Positions 23,211 through 32,988 of a stretch of DNA of 46,204 bases are shown piece after piece. The position numbers and the translations under genes were made by a program. Under the pieces are notes generated by a model. It made no database searches. It was not told the DNA's origin and worked only from the letters and a program-made list of their open reading frames with translations. The DNA comes from Clostridia bacterium (GTDB taxonomy: Bacteria > Bacillota > Clostridia > Oscillospirales > Acutalibacteraceae): NCBI GenBank assembly GCA_017623315.1, contig JAGAPJ010000135.1, positions 1 to 46,204 of the forward strand, read 5' to 3'. Position 1 is the stretch's first letter, and each line of letters begins with the position of its first letter.

Positions 23211-23453
23211 ATGTCTCATACATATCGGTTAAACGAAACAACTGTAAAAGACAAAGATGGAATTGTTTATACATTTTACGGCATAGACGCTGTAAATGAA
23301 AAAGGAAAAATTGTTAAATCCTTTACAAAGATTTTCTACGAACGTTCAAGAGCCCAAGATTTGGTTACACTATGTAACGAGTGTGAATTATCTATAATAC
23401 ATCTTGCAAATGTAGTGGATGATGCGCTTTACGAACAGTCAATAGCATATTAA
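23211..23453 (+). CDS. DUF6514-like small protein
   Basis: An 80-residue soluble protein. An N-terminal strand region (VYTFYGIDAVNEKGKIVKSF) precedes a helical end (LVTLCNECELSIIHLANVVDDAL), like the DUF6514 proteins found beside small regulators in Clostridia. The function is unknown. It is co-transcribed with the XRE gene; its own ribosome-binding site is weak, so translation may be coupled. Confidence 0.7.
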   Translation: MSHTYRLNETTVKDKDGIVYTFYGIDAVNEKGKIVKSFTKIFYERSRAQDLVTLCNECELSIIHLANVVDDALYEQSIAY

Positions 23454-23544
23454 AAGAATCGTTGATAAACATAATTTTTAGTTATAAATCAATTCACCAT
23501 TTTACAAGAAGATTTCAATTTAATCGAATGTGTGAACATAAAAA

Positions 23545-23586
23545 AATAAAGCCGCCAACTTAGACTATCGTCCAAATTGGCGGCTT
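23545..23586 (-). terminator. terminator of tRNA-Ala
   Basis: Stem AAGCCGCCAA/TTGGCGGCTT, followed on the minus strand by TTTATTTTTTT. Confidence 0.75.
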
Positions 23587-23662
23587 ACTGTTTATATTAG
23601 AGTTTTACCTTTACGGCAAATCCACCGCTAAAGAAGTAGGTGTTCATCCAATACTCGTTTGG

Positions 23663-23736
23663 TGGAGCATAGGGGGATCGAACCCCTGACCTCTTGACTG
23701 CCAGTCAAGCGCTCATCCCAGCTGAGCTAATGCCCC
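23663..23736 (-). tRNA. tRNA-Ala(GGC)
   Basis: Full cloverleaf: acceptor GGGGCAT/ATGCTCC with one G-U pair, anticodon stem CTTGA/TCAAG with loop CTGGCAG (anticodon GGC), T-arm GGGG-TTCGATC-CCCC, discriminator A. CCA is encoded (23662-23660). Promoter on the minus strand: TTGAAA (23777-23772), 17-bp spacer, TAACAT (23754-23749). Confidence 0.95.
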
Positions 23737-23797
23737 AATTACTAGTATATGTTAGCATATATTTTTAAGAATTTCAACCTTTATTTTAAAAATCAAC

Positions 23798-23825
23798 TTG
23801 ACAAAGCCGAAAAATCGGGTATAAT
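23798..23825 (+). promoter_or_regulatory. promoter of tRNA-Gln
   Basis: TTGACA (23798-23803), 16-bp spacer, TATAAT (23820-23825), 20 nt before the tRNA. Confidence 0.8.
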
Positions 23826-23844
23826 AATCTTGTTAATTTAATAT

Positions 23845-23916
23845 TGGGGCATCGCCAAGCGGTAAGGCAACGGACTCTGACTCCGTCATTCCTAGGTTCG
23901 AATCCTAGTGCCCCAG
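23845..23916 (+). tRNA. tRNA-Gln(CUG)
   Basis: Acceptor TGGGGCA/TGCCCCA, anticodon stem ACGGA/TCCGT with loop CTCTGAC (anticodon CTG), T-arm with GGTTCGAATCC, discriminator G. CCA is encoded (23917-23919). The U1-A72 pair and G73 are normal for tRNA-Gln. Confidence 0.95.
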
Positions 23917-23920
23917 CCAA

Positions 23921-23950
23921 AAAAAGTACATCCTATCGGATGTACTTTTT
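23921..23950. terminator. bidirectional terminator between tRNA-Gln and the pyr operon
   Basis: Stem AAAAAGTACATCC/GGATGTACTTTTT with loop TATC; A and T runs on both sides. It ends tRNA-Gln from the left and the pyr operon from the right. Confidence 0.85.
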
Positions 23951-23996
23951 TTATTTTATTCACATTTTAATATAGCTATGCCCTCAGCACCCTATA

Positions 23997-24413
23997 TTAC
24001 TTTGCCTTGCTTTCGCAATAAATACAACGATAAACGCGGTTTTCTTTATCGGTTAATTTGAAAATTTGGGGCAATTCCTGTTCGGTTGTGGTGATACACC
24101 TTGGGTTTTTACAGGTAATAACGTTTTCTAATTTTTCAGGAAGCGCAATACGCTTTTTCTCAACAATATTACCATCTTTGATGATATTTACAGTAATATC
24201 GGGGTCGATATAACCCAAAATGTCGGTGTTAACCTCGATATCAGCGTCAATTTTAATAATGTCCTTTTTGCCCATAAGCTTACTGGGTGCATTTTTAATG
24301 AACGCAACCGAGCAGTCAAGCTCGTCAAGCTTTAAAAGGGCGTAAATTTTCATACCAAGACCTGCGGTAATATGGTCAATAACAATGCCGTTTTTTATGG
24401 TATCAACTGTCAT
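23997..24413 (-). CDS. pyrI: aspartate carbamoyltransferase regulatory subunit
   Basis: 138 residues. In the PyrB/PyrI holoenzyme this subunit binds nucleotides and holds the catalytic trimers together. An N-terminal allosteric domain (about 1-95, starting GIVIDHITAGLGMKIYALL) is followed by a C-terminal zinc domain. That domain has CKNPRC at about 106-111 and CIYC near 131-134, the four expected Cys. It follows pyrB by 1 nt and is the last gene of the operon. Confidence 0.93.
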   Translation of the reverse strand: MTVDTIKNGIVIDHITAGLGMKIYALLKLDELDCSVAFIKNAPSKLMGKKDIIKIDADIEVNTDILGYIDPDITVNIIKDGNIVEKKRIALPEKLENVITCKNPRCITTTEQELPQIFKLTDKENRVYRCIYCESKAK

Positions 24414-24414
24414 A

Positions 24415-25326
24415 CTATTCTACCTCCAAAAGCATTAAAATTAATGCCATTCGCATAAATTTGCCATTTAAAACCTGCTTAAAGTAGCAAGCACGGGGGT
24501 CCTTATCAATGGCAACGCTAATTTCGTTTACACGGGGTAACGGATGAAGAACAGCCATTTTTTCTTTAGCAAGCTGCATTTTTTCGGGTGTTAAAATGTA
24601 GCTGTCGCGAAGGCGTAAATATTCCTCCTCGTTAAAGAAGCGTTCACCCTGAACACGTGTCATATAAAGTATGTCAAGCTGGGGCATAACCGATTCTAAA
24701 TCGGTTGTTTCAACAATTTCAAAGTTATCCTTTTTAAGTGATTCCTTAACATAAGTCGGTAAACGCAATTCGTTAGGTGAAATAAGCACAAACTTAATGT
24801 TTTCATAACGGCGAAGCGCAGTTATAAGTGAGTGTACCGTTCTGCCAAACTTTAAGTCACCGCAAAAACCAACGGTAAGGTTGTCAAGGCGACCCATTTC
24901 ACGCTTAATGGTAAGAAGGTCGGCCAAGGTTTGTGTGGGGTGGTTGTGACCGCCGTCACCTGCATTAATTACAGGTATACTTGCATTCATAGATGCAACC
25001 AAAGGCGCACCTTCTTTAGGGTGGCGCATTGCAATAATGTCAGCATAGCAGGAAACAACTTTTGCGGTGTCAGCAACACTTTCACCCTTTGAGGCAGAAC
25101 TGCTTTTTGCTTCGGAAAAACCCAGCACATTACCGCCAAGCTCGTACATAGCGGCTTCAAAGCTAAGTCTTGTACGGGTTGAAGGCTCGAAAAACAAGGT
25201 TGCAAGCTTTTTGCCGTGACATTTTTCGGCATATTTTGCAGGATTATCAATAATATCATTTGCGGTAGCAAGTAATTCATCAATTTCCTTAACCGAAAGT
25301 TCGGCAATATCAATTAAACTTCTCAT
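24415..25326 (-). CDS. pyrB: aspartate carbamoyltransferase catalytic subunit
   Basis: 303 residues, the normal length. It joins carbamoyl phosphate and L-aspartate to N-carbamoyl-aspartate. The carbamoyl-phosphate loop [13 protein letters not shown] lies at about 46-58, the [14 protein letters not shown] signature at about 122-135, and HPLPR near 260. ATG 25326 is preceded by AAGGAA. It sits between pyrE (21-nt gap) and pyrI, so the enzyme is the two-subunit allosteric type. Confidence 0.95.
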   Translation of the reverse strand: MRSLIDIAELSVKEIDELLATANDIIDNPAKYAEKCHGKKLATLFFEPSTRTRLSFEAAMYELGGNVLGFSEAKSSSASKGESVADTAKVVSCYADIIAMRHPKEGAPLVASMNASIPVINAGDGGHNHPTQTLADLLTIKREMGRLDNLTVGFCGDLKFGRTVHSLITALRRYENIKFVLISPNELRLPTYVKESLKKDNFEIVETTDLESVMPQLDILYMTRVQGERFFNEEEYLRLRDSYILTPEKMQLAKEKMAVLHPLPRVNEISVAIDKDPRACYFKQVLNGKFMRMALILMLLEVE

Positions 25327-25347
25327 TATTATAATTCCTTTCCGAAA

Positions 25348-26001
25348 TTATGCTTTTGCGCCGTTAACTTCTAAATACTTCTTAATTCTTTCAACGTTTT
25401 CAGCGTTCTTTTCGTCTTCTTCTAAATATTCGATAATGTCATATACGTCAACAACCGAATATACGGGGAAGCCAAATTCTTCGCCAACCTCAGCCATTGC
25501 AGATTTTTCGGTTTTGCCCTTTTCCTTACGGTCAACCATAACGAAAACTGCGGCTACTTTGCTGTCCTTTACTGACGACAAAATTTCCATACTTTCGCGG
25601 ATAGCAGTACCTGCGGTGATAACGTCTTCAACAATAACAATGTCTTCACCCTGAGGCTTGTAGCCTACAAATACACCGCCTTCGCCATGGTCCTTTTCTT
25701 CCTTACGGTTAAAGAAAAACGGAACGTCTAAGCCTTGCTTTGATAATGCGCAAGCAACTGAAACGGCAATCGGAATACCCTTGTAAGCAGGGCCGTAAAG
25801 CACGGTTTTTTTGTTTCCAACCTTTTCAAAATAAGCTTTTGCGTAAAATTCACCCAATTTTGAAATTTGGTCACCTGTTTTAATGTCGCCTGCGTTTATA
25901 AAATAAGGAATTTTACGGCCTGATTTAGCAGTAAAATCACCAAACTTTAAAACACCTGCATTTTCTAAAAACTCAATAAACTCTCTCTTATAGCCTTCCA
26001 T
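25348..26001 (-). CDS. pyrE: orotate phosphoribosyltransferase
   Basis: 217 residues. It transfers PRPP to orotate to give OMP. The phosphoribosyltransferase signature IVIEDVITAGTAIRESME lies at about 119-135, and the N-terminal FTAKSGRKIPYFINAG resembles the orotate-binding region. There is a Lys/Glu-rich stretch near RKEEKDHGEGG. It is followed by a charged C-terminal extension (EYLEEDEKNAENVER) a little longer than in many homologues. Gene gap to pyrF is 17 nt. Confidence 0.95.
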   Translation of the reverse strand: MEGYKREFIEFLENAGVLKFGDFTAKSGRKIPYFINAGDIKTGDQISKLGEFYAKAYFEKVGNKKTVLYGPAYKGIPIAVSVACALSKQGLDVPFFFNRKEEKDHGEGGVFVGYKPQGEDIVIVEDVITAGTAIRESMEILSSVKDSKVAAVFVMVDRKEKGKTEKSAMAEVGEEFGFPVYSVVDVYDIIEYLEEDEKNAENVERIKKYLEVNGAKA

Positions 26002-26018
26002 TTTTCTTCTCCTTTAAT

Positions 26019-26717
26019 TTATCCAATAAATTCAGCACAGCATCTTTCATACGCTGCAACGGGGTCGGCTGCAGCGGTAATGGGGCGACCCACAACAATA
26101 TAGTCACTACCAATTTCCTTAGCAGCGGCGGGTGTCATAACACGCTTTTGGTCGCCAATATCACCGTCGGCAAAGCGTACACCGGGGGTAACGGTAACAA
26201 AGTTTTTACCACAACGGTCGTGTACCTTGCCGGCTTCCAAAGGTGAGCAAACAACACCGTCAAGACCTGCCTTTGCAGCGTTTGCGGCATAGTGCATTAC
26301 AACCTCGTCAATGGGCTGTTTAATTAAAAGGTCGTTTTCCATTGTTTCCTGGTCGGTAGAGGTAAGCTGGGTCACCGCAATTAAAATAGGGCGGGTGCCG
26401 TCTTCTCGTGTCAAACCTTCAAGTGCGGCGGTCATCATATTAACTGTACCTGCGGCGTGAAGGTTTGTCATATCAACGTCAAGGCGTGATAAAACCGCCA
26501 TTGACTTTTTAACGGTGTTGGGGATATCGTGAAGCTTTAGGTCTAAAAAGATTTTATGTCCTCTTGCCTTGATTTCACGAACAATTTCGGGGCCTTCGGC
26601 ATAGAAAAGCTCCATACCAATTTTAACAAAAGGCTTTCTGCCTGTGAATTTGTCCAAAAATTCTAAAACCTGTGCCTTACTTGCAAAATCGCAAGCAATA
26701 ATTACGTCCTTACCCAT
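26019..26717 (-). CDS. pyrF: orotidine 5'-phosphate decarboxylase
   Basis: 232 residues. It decarboxylates OMP to UMP, the last step of the pathway. It has the class I layout: IIACDF at the N-terminus, [13 protein letters not shown], the catalytic [13 protein letters not shown] stretch (DxKxxD, about 58-70), VTPGVR and IVVGRPIT phosphate loops. Its start overlaps the pyrD stop (TAATG), and its AGGAGG lies inside the last pyrD codons, so translation is coupled. Confidence 0.95.
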   Translation of the reverse strand: MGKDVIIACDFASKAQVLEFLDKFTGRKPFVKIGMELFYAEGPEIVREIKARGHKIFLDLKLHDIPNTVKKSMAVLSRLDVDMTNLHAAGTVNMMTAALEGLTREDGTRPILIAVTQLTSTDQETMENDLLIKQPIDEVVMHYAANAAKAGLDGVVCSPLEAGKVHDRCGKNFVTVTPGVRFADGDIGDQKRVMTPAAAKEIGSDYIVVGRPITAAADPVAAYERCCAEFIG

Positions 26718-27628
26718 TAGTGTGCGCCTCCTATAATTTCATTTAAGTCCTTAATTCCATATTTTTCCATTGTTTTAGGCAACATATTTATAATGTCACG
26801 GCAGGCAAAGGGGTTAACAAGATTTGCCGCACCCACCTGCACTGCAGTAGCGCCTGCAAGCATAAATTCAATAACGTCCTCGGCAGACTGTATACCTCCC
26901 ATACCAACAATGGGGATTTTTACTGCATCGTAAACCTGATAAACCATTCTAACCGCTACCGGCTTAATGGCAGGACCGGAAAAACCGCCCATTTTGTTTG
27001 CAACAACAGGCTTTTTTGTTTTTAGGTTAATTTTCATACCTAACAAGGTGTTAATAAGGCTTATACCGTCAGCGCCCTCGGCTTCGCAAGCCTTGGCAAT
27101 CTCCACAATGTCGGTAACATTTGGGGAAAGTTTTATAATTACAGGCTTGTCGGTAACCTTTTTAACCGCCTTGGTAACAGCCGCCGCATTTTCGGCACTT
27201 GTACCAAAGGCCAAGCCGCCGCCGTGTACGTTAGGACAGGAGATATTAACCTCAAACCAACCGATTTGGTCCTCGCCGTTTAGCTTTTCACAGGTGTAAA
27301 CATAGTCGTCAATAGAAAAACCGCTAACATTTGCCATAACCTTTTTGTTAAAGCACTGCTTTAGCTTTGGTAATTCATTAGCAATTACAGCATCAACACC
27401 GGGGTTTTGAAGCCCTACCGAATTAATCATACCTGCTTCTACCTCGGCAATACGAGGTGTGGGATTGCCAAAACGGGCATCCTTAGTGGTGCCCTTAAAC
27501 GAAAATGTGCCAAGGCGGTTTATATCGTAAAGGTCGGCAAATTCATAACCGAAGCCGAAGGTACCGCTTGCGGGAATTACGGGGTTGTCAAGTGTAATAC
27601 CGCAAAGATTAACTTTAGTATTTACCAT
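26717..27628 (-). CDS. pyrD: dihydroorotate dehydrogenase, NAD-dependent catalytic subunit (type 1B)
   Basis: 303 residues. It oxidises dihydroorotate to orotate with FMN and works with PyrK to pass electrons to NAD+. Visible features are the N-terminal [22 protein letters not shown], the [11 protein letters not shown] loop with the catalytic Cys of class 1B (about 131), and the FMN-binding GMGGI near 246. Class 1B is shown both by the Cys and by the adjacent pyrK. It overlaps the pyrK stop by 7 nt. Confidence 0.95.
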   Translation of the reverse strand: MVNTKVNLCGITLDNPVIPASGTFGFGYEFADLYDINRLGTFSFKGTTKDARFGNPTPRIAEVEAGMINSVGLQNPGVDAVIANELPKLKQCFNKKVMANVSGFSIDDYVYTCEKLNGEDQIGWFEVNISCPNVHGGGLAFGTSAENAAAVTKAVKKVTDKPVIIKLSPNVTDIVEIAKACEAEGADGISLINTLLGMKINLKTKKPVVANKMGGFSGPAIKPVAVRMVYQVYDAVKIPIVGMGGIQSAEDVIEFMLAGATAVQVGAANLVNPFACRDIINMLPKTMEKYGIKDLNEIIGGAH

Positions 27629-28353
27629 ATAATTTCCTCCCTGTAAAGCACGGGGCCGTCCTTACAAATACGCTTGTTACCGTACTTTGTTTTACAGCTA
27701 CAGCCCATACAAGCGCCAAAGCCACAGCCCATACGTTCTTCAAAACTATACTGACCGCTTGTCTTTGCAACCTTTTCAATTGCTTTAAACATGGGCATTG
27801 GGCCGCAGGTGAAGAAATAGTCGTAATCGTCACCCATAGCGTCGGTAACAAAGCCCTTAACGCCTGTGCTTCCGTCAACTGTAGTAATAATTACCTTAAC
27901 GCCAAGCATTTCAAAAGCCTTGTCGTAAAATATTTCGCTTTTTGTGTTAAAGCCAAGTATAACGGTCGGCTCTTTGCCTAATTTTAAAAGCTCTTTACAA
28001 AGGTTATAAAGGGGCGGAATACCTACGCCACCACCAATTAAAAGCGGTTTTTGGCAAGGCACTTCGGGATTGAAGCCATTACCAAGCCCTGTAAGCAAAT
28101 CAAGTGTTTCGCCCGCCTTCATTTTTGACATTTGTGCGGTGCCCTCGCCCACAACCTTGTAAATTAAGGTTATGGTTTTGTCATTATAGTCACACACCGA
28201 AATGGGACGGCGCAAAAACTTGCCGTCTAATTTAATGTTTACAAACTGACCCGGTGCAATAAGCGCCGAGGTGTCACCCTCAAGCACCATACTGTAAACC
28301 GTGTCGGTAAGCGCATAATTATAAAGAATTTTATAAATTCCCTGTTTTACCAT
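27622..28353 (-). CDS. pyrK: dihydroorotate dehydrogenase electron-transfer subunit
   Basis: 243 residues. It is the FAD and [2Fe-2S] partner of PyrD-B and passes electrons from dihydroorotate to NAD+. The FAD domain has RRPISVCDYN (about 49-58), and the NAD-binding region has LIGGGVGIPPLY (about 105). The C-terminal [2Fe-2S] motif is CGFGACMGCSCKTK...CKDGP, with four Cys. A 97-nt gap with two small hairpins separates it from carB. Confidence 0.95.
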   Translation of the reverse strand: MVKQGIYKILYNYALTDTVYSMVLEGDTSALIAPGQFVNIKLDGKFLRRPISVCDYNDKTITLIYKVVGEGTAQMSKMKAGETLDLLTGLGNGFNPEVPCQKPLLIGGGVGIPPLYNLCKELLKLGKEPTVILGFNTKSEIFYDKAFEMLGVKVIITTVDGSTGVKGFVTDAMGDDYDYFFTCGPMPMFKAIEKVAKTSGQYSFEERMGCGFGACMGCSCKTKYGNKRICKDGPVLYREEIIW

Positions 28354-28450
28354 AGTAGAATACCTCTTAATTAATGAAAGAATTTATATTCGTTTTCGCT
28401 TGCGAAAACACCTTAATTTTCATCCTTAATTTAAAACACAAAATGTGTTT
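28354..28450 (-). other. hairpins in the carB-pyrK gap
   Basis: Two stems on the transcript: AAAACAC/GTGTTTT just after the carB stop, and GTTTTCG/CGAAAAC (28392-28409). Neither has a convincing T tail, so they may slow or process the mRNA rather than end it. Confidence 0.35.
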
Positions 28451-31400
28451 TTATGCATCAATTGTAGAAATTGTAAGTGTGGTTTCTTCTAAAACATCCA
28501 AAAGTACGCGAACCGTGTCAAGCGCGGTGAAAATTGTCACGTTGCTTTCGGTAGCAAAGGCGCGAATTTGGCGGCCGTCGCTTTCCTGACCGCGAGATGC
28601 AATATCGCTTGTGTTAATAACGTAAGCGATATGACCTTGACGGATAGCGTCGCGGATTTCGTCGGGGTCTTCGTGTATTTTCTTAAGCACACGGGTGTTA
28701 ATGCCGTTTTGCTTTAAGAATTTTGCAGTACCGCTTGTAGCCTCAATATTAAAGCCAAGGTTATAGAAGCGACGAACAAGGGGTAATGCCTCTTCCTTAT
28801 CCTTATCAGCAATGGTAACAAACACGGTACCGTAATTTTGCACCTTCATACCGCTTGCCTGTAAAGCCTTTGAAAGCGCACGGTTTAATTTATCGTCGTA
28901 ACCGATTGCTTCACCGGTTGACTTCATTTCGGGTGAAAGGTAAGCGTCAAGACCACGGATTTTATTGAATGAGAACACAGGCACCTTAACGTACCAACGC
29001 TTCTTTTCTTCGGGGTAAAGGTCAAAAATGCCCTGTTCCTTTAAGGTTTTACCTAAAATAACCTCGGTAGCAATATCAGCAAGGCTATAGCCTGTTGCTT
29101 TTGAAAGGAAAGGAACGGTACGTGATGAACGGGGGTTAACCTCGATAATATATACGTTTTCGTTTTCGTCAACAATAAACTGTATGTTGTAAAGACCAAC
29201 AATGCCAATGCCCAGACCCAATTTTTTAGCGTACTGTAAAATTATGCCCTTTACCTTGTCGGAAATACTGAAGGCGGGATAAACGCTTATCGAGTCACCG
29301 CTGTGGATACCTGTACGTTCAACAAGCTCCATAATACCAGGCACAAACACGTTTACGCCGTCGCAAATTGCGTCAACCTCAACCTCCTTACCCTGAATAT
29401 ATTTGTCAACCAAAACAGGACGGTCTTCGTCAATTTCAACCGCAGTTTTAAGGTATTTGCGAAGCTGTTCCTCGTCAGCAACGATTTGCATTGCACGGCC
29501 ACCCAATACGAATGAGGGGCGAACAAGCACGGGGTAACCGATTTCAGCAGCGGCTTTAATACCGTCTTCGATTTTGGTAACCGCCTTGCCTTGAGGTTGG
29601 GGAATGTTAAGCTCTTCTAATATCTTTTCAAAGCTGTCACGGTTTTCGGCACGTTCAATAGCATCGCAGTCGGTACCGATAATTTTAACACCACGGTCAC
29701 GAAGAGGCTCGGCAAGGTTAATTGCGGTTTGACCTCCTAATGATGCAATTACACCGTCAGGCTGTTCGAAATCGATAATGTTCATTACGTCCTCTGGGGT
29801 TAGAGGCTCGAAATAAAGCTTGTCGGCTGTGGTATAGTCGGTCGAAACGGTTTCGGGGTTGTTGTTAATAATAATTGCTTCATAGCCCGAATTTTTAATG
29901 GTGGTTACAGCATGAACGGTTGAATAGTCAAATTCAACACCCTGACCGATACGTATAGGACCTGCGCCCAAAACAACAATCTTCTTTTTATCGGTTAAAA
30001 TTGAGGTGTTTTCACCATTATATGAAGAATAGAAGTAAGGAATATATGCGCCTGTGTGGCAGGTGTCAACCATTCTGAAAACAGGTAAAAGCTTGTTTTC
30101 TTTACGGAACTTGTAAACCTCAATTTCGGTGCAGTCCCACATACGAGCAACGTATTTATCAGAAAAGCCCATTTTCTTTGCGCTTTTAAGAATTTCTAAA
30201 TTAAACGCATTATTTTTAAGGGTTTGCTCCATATCTATAATATGCTTAATAGCTTCAAGGAAGAAGGAAGTAATTTTTGTAATGTTATGAATTTCCTCAA
30301 CGGTTGCGCCGCGGTATAAAAGCTCGGCAATTGCGAAGAGGTTATCGTCACGGAATTCACTGATATATGTGCGTAATTCATCATCACTCATATTGTCAAA
30401 CTTGTGGTGGTAAAGGTGGTTTACACCAATTTCAAGTGAACGTGTACCCTTTAAAAGTGATTCCTCTAAGGTAGAGCCAATGCCCATTACCTCACCTGTT
30501 GCCTTCATTTGAGTGCCAAGCACGTTTGAAGCGGTGTTGAATTTATCAAATGGGAAACGGGGTAATTTTGCAATTACGTAATCAAGCTGAGGCTCGAATG
30601 AAGCGTTTGTATTTGCAATTTTAATTTCGTCAAGGGTCATACCAACTGCAATTTTAGCGGTAACACGCGCAATGGGGTAACCGCTTGCCTTTGAAGCCAA
30701 AGCAGATGAACGTGAAACACGGGGGTTAACTTCAATTAAATAATATTCGCTGCTGTCAGGGTTAAGTGCAAACTGTACGTTACAGCCACCTTCAATTTTA
30801 AGTTCGCGAATAATTTTAATTGCGCTGTCGTTAAGCATTTTAAGGTCGTGATCGTTTAAGGTCATAATGGGGGCAACAACGATAGAGTCACCTGTATGCA
30901 CGCCAACAGGGTCGATATTTTCCATACCGCAAATGGTAATTGCCTTATCGTTACCGTCGCGCATAACCTCAAATTCAATTTCCTTATAGCCTTTAACACT
31001 TTTTTCAATTAAAACCTGATGCACGGGGGATAACTTAAATGCGTTAAGACCAACCTCGATAAGCTCTTCTTCGTTATATGCAAAGCCGCCGCCTGTACCG
31101 CCCAAGGTAAATGCAGGGCGCAATACAACAGGGTAGCCGATTTCCTGTGCAGCCTTTTTAGCTTCTTCAAGGCTATAGGTAATTTGTGAGGGAATTGTAG
31201 GCTCACCAATTGACTGGCAAAGTTCCTTAAACATTTCACGGTCTTCAGCACGCTGAATACTTTCACTGCAGGTACCAAGCAGTTCAACGCCACATTCCTT
31301 TAAAATGCCCTTTTCTTCAAGTTGCATTGCAAGGTTAAGACCTGTTTGACCACCGATACCGGGAACAATAGCATCTGGACGTTCGTAGCGTATAACCTTT

Positions 31401-31624
31401 GCCACAAATTCAAGTGTCAAGGGCTCCATATAAACCTTGTCAGCAATTGTGGTGTCGGTCATAATGGTAGCGGGGTTCGAGTTGCAAAGCACAACCTCGT
31501 AGCCCTCTTCCTTAAGTGCAAGACAGGCCTGTGTGCCTGCATAGTCAAATTCGGCCGCCTGACCTATAACAATAGGACCCGAACCGATGATTAAAATTTT
31601 CTTTAAGTCTTTTCTTTTTGCCAT
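28451..31624 (-). CDS. carB: carbamoyl-phosphate synthase large subunit
   Basis: 1057 residues, the full usual length. It makes carbamoyl phosphate from bicarbonate, two ATP and ammonia delivered by the small subunit. There are two homologous ATP-grasp halves: the first begins ILIIGSGPIVIGQAAEFDYAG, the second near 550 with VVLGAGPIRIGQGVEFDYS. Each carries an EVNPR(V/S)SRS/SRT segment. The C-terminal MGS-like allosteric domain (about 930-1057) is present. GGGGG precedes ATG 31624. The small subunit gene carA is not in this operon; it must be elsewhere or replaced. Confidence 0.97.
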   Translation of the reverse strand: MAKRKDLKKILIIGSGPIVIGQAAEFDYAGTQACLALKEEGYEVVLCNSNPATIMTDTTIADKVYMEPLTLEFVAKVIRYERPDAIVPGIGGQTGLNLAMQLEEKGILKECGVELLGTCSESIQRAEDREMFKELCQSIGEPTIPSQITYSLEEAKKAAQEIGYPVVLRPAFTLGGTGGGFAYNEEELIEVGLNAFKLSPVHQVLIEKSVKGYKEIEFEVMRDGNDKAITICGMENIDPVGVHTGDSIVVAPIMTLNDHDLKMLNDSAIKIIRELKIEGGCNVQFALNPDSSEYYLIEVNPRVSRSSALASKASGYPIARVTAKIAVGMTLDEIKIANTNASFEPQLDYVIAKLPRFPFDKFNTASNVLGTQMKATGEVMGIGSTLEESLLKGTRSLEIGVNHLYHHKFDNMSDDELRTYISEFRDDNLFAIAELLYRGATVEEIHNITKITSFFLEAIKHIIDMEQTLKNNAFNLEILKSAKKMGFSDKYVARMWDCTEIEVYKFRKENKLLPVFRMVDTCHTGAYIPYFYSSYNGENTSILTDKKKIVVLGAGPIRIGQGVEFDYSTVHAVTTIKNSGYEAIIINNNPETVSTDYTTADKLYFEPLTPEDVMNIIDFEQPDGVIASLGGQTAINLAEPLRDRGVKIIGTDCDAIERAENRDSFEKILEELNIPQPQGKAVTKIEDGIKAAAEIGYPVLVRPSFVLGGRAMQIVADEEQLRKYLKTAVEIDEDRPVLVDKYIQGKEVEVDAICDGVNVFVPGIMELVERTGIHSGDSISVYPAFSISDKVKGIILQYAKKLGLGIGIVGLYNIQFIVDENENVYIIEVNPRSSRTVPFLSKATGYSLADIATEVILGKTLKEQGIFDLYPEEKKRWYVKVPVFSFNKIRGLDAYLSPEMKSTGEAIGYDDKLNRALSKALQASGMKVQNYGTVFVTIADKDKEEALPLVRRFYNLGFNIEATSGTAKFLKQNGINTRVLKKIHEDPDEIRDAIRQGHIAYVINTSDIASRGQESDGRQIRAFATESNVTIFTALDTVRVLLDVLEETTLTISTIDA

Positions 31625-31639
31625 AATTATTCCCCCAAT

Positions 31640-32833
31640 TTATTCTTTACAATATACAACCTTACCGTTAAATTCGGTAAGTAGACATTCACCGTACAGC
31701 TTCATATTTTCAAAAGGCGTTGCTTTGCCAAGCGATAAAAAGCTGTCGGGATTAACTGTTATTTCTTTATCTAAATCCCACACGGTTATACCGCTTTGTT
31801 TAAGTCCAAAACGTTCGCGCGGGTTTATTGCCATAATTTCAACCAGCTTTTCGAGTGTTATTATGCCCGTTTTTACAAGGTGAGTATACATTACCTGAAA
31901 AGCGGTTTCTATACCAACCACACCAAAGGCGCTTTTTTCTAAACCCTTCGACTTTTCCTCAGCGCTGTGGGGCGCATGGTCGGTTGCTATCATATCAATT
32001 GTGCCGTCCTTAATACCCTCGATTAAAGCCAAGCGGTCAGCCTCGCTTCTAATAGGCGGGTTCATTTTAAAGCGACCCTCTTCCTTTAAATCCATATCAT
32101 TAAACACAAGGTAATGCGGCGCGGTTTCACAGGTAACGTCCACACCGTCGGCTTTTGCTTTTCTTATTAATTCCACACTTTCTTTAGTGGAAATGTGGCA
32201 CACGTGGTATTTACAGCCCGTTTCTTTAGCTAGGCGTAAATCCCTTTCAATCGGTACCCATTCGCTTTCACTGCATATACCCCTGTGACCGTGCATTTTT
32301 GCATATTCACCGTCGTGTATATAACCGCCGCGAAGCAGTGAATTTTCTTCGCAGTGGGCGACAATCATTTTACCTAATGTTTTGGCATTTACCATAGCCT
32401 GCCGCATTAATTCTTCACTTTGTACGCCCCGTCCGTCGTCCGAAAAGGCAATAGCGTGTGAAAGCTTTTCAAAGTCGGTTAATTCTTCACCTTTTTGCCC
32501 TATTGTAATTGAGGCATAAGGGTGAACGTTAATTACTGCGTCACGTTTTATAATTTCTAACTGCTTTTCTAAATTTTCTTCACTGTCGGGCACGGGATTA
32601 AGGTTTGGCATTGTTAAAACGTCGGTATAACCACCGTGAGCCGAGGCGCGACTACCTGCAAAAATTGTTTCTTTATATGAAAAACCCGGCTCTCGTAAAT
32701 GTACGTGTACATCACAAAAAGCCGGTAAAACAACAATATTGTTAAAATTGGAAATAGTAACGCCTTTTGGGAAAGAAAAGTCCTGTAAAACGAATTGTTT
32801 ATTCATATAAACCATTGCGTTTTTAACTGTCAC
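31640..32833 (-). CDS. pyrC: dihydroorotase, class I
   Basis: 397 residues. It cyclises N-carbamoyl-aspartate to dihydroorotate. Metal ligands appear in CDVHVHLREPG (about 43-53), a later His in VCHIST, and IATDHAPH (about 300). PSD-like MPNLNPVPDSEE and a C-terminal GKVVYCKE are typical of class I (PyrC of Gram-positives). GTG 32833 gives 8 nt from AGGGAG; the in-frame GTG 32842 is too close to it. First gene of the operon, with its promoter about 40 nt upstream. Confidence 0.94.
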   Translation of the reverse strand: MTVKNAMVYMNKQFVLQDFSFPKGVTISNFNNIVVLPAFCDVHVHLREPGFSYKETIFAGSRASAHGGYTDVLTMPNLNPVPDSEENLEKQLEIIKRDAVINVHPYASITIGQKGEELTDFEKLSHAIAFSDDGRGVQSEELMRQAMVNAKTLGKMIVAHCEENSLLRGGYIHDGEYAKMHGHRGICSESEWVPIERDLRLAKETGCKYHVCHISTKESVELIRKAKADGVDVTCETAPHYLVFNDMDLKEEGRFKMNPPIRSEADRLALIEGIKDGTIDMIATDHAPHSAEEKSKGLEKSAFGVVGIETAFQVMYTHLVKTGIITLEKLVEIMAINPRERFGLKQSGITVWDLDKEITVNPDSFLSLGKATPFENMKLYGECLLTEFNGKVVYCKE

Positions 32834-32869
32834 AGAAAACACTCCCTAAAAGTTGCCAAATTTCAATAT

Positions 32870-32898
32870 ATTTTATCATACTATATGTTTATTGTCAA
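32870..32898 (-). promoter_or_regulatory. promoter of the pyr operon
   Basis: Minus strand TTGACA (32898-32893), 17-bp spacer, TAAAAT (32875-32870). The leader to the pyrC start is only about 30 nt and has no room for a PyrR-type anti-terminator/terminator, so control, if any, is not by that mechanism at this end. Confidence 0.65.
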
Positions 32899-32927
32899 GA
32901 AAATTGAAGTTAAATTAAAGAAATAAA

Positions 32928-32956
32928 TTGTAAATTTTATAACTTTGTGTTACAAT
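32928..32956 (+). promoter_or_regulatory. promoter of lepA
   Basis: TTGTAA (32928-32933), 17-bp spacer, TACAAT (32951-32956), divergent from the pyr promoter. Confidence 0.5.
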
Positions 32957-32988
32957 GATACAAACCTATAAAATAAGGAGAAATGAAC

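Noticed and set aside
24987-31594. Long frames in other phases of the pyr operon genes
   Set aside because: They are shadows of pyrB, pyrE, pyrD, pyrK and carB; the true products are unambiguous.
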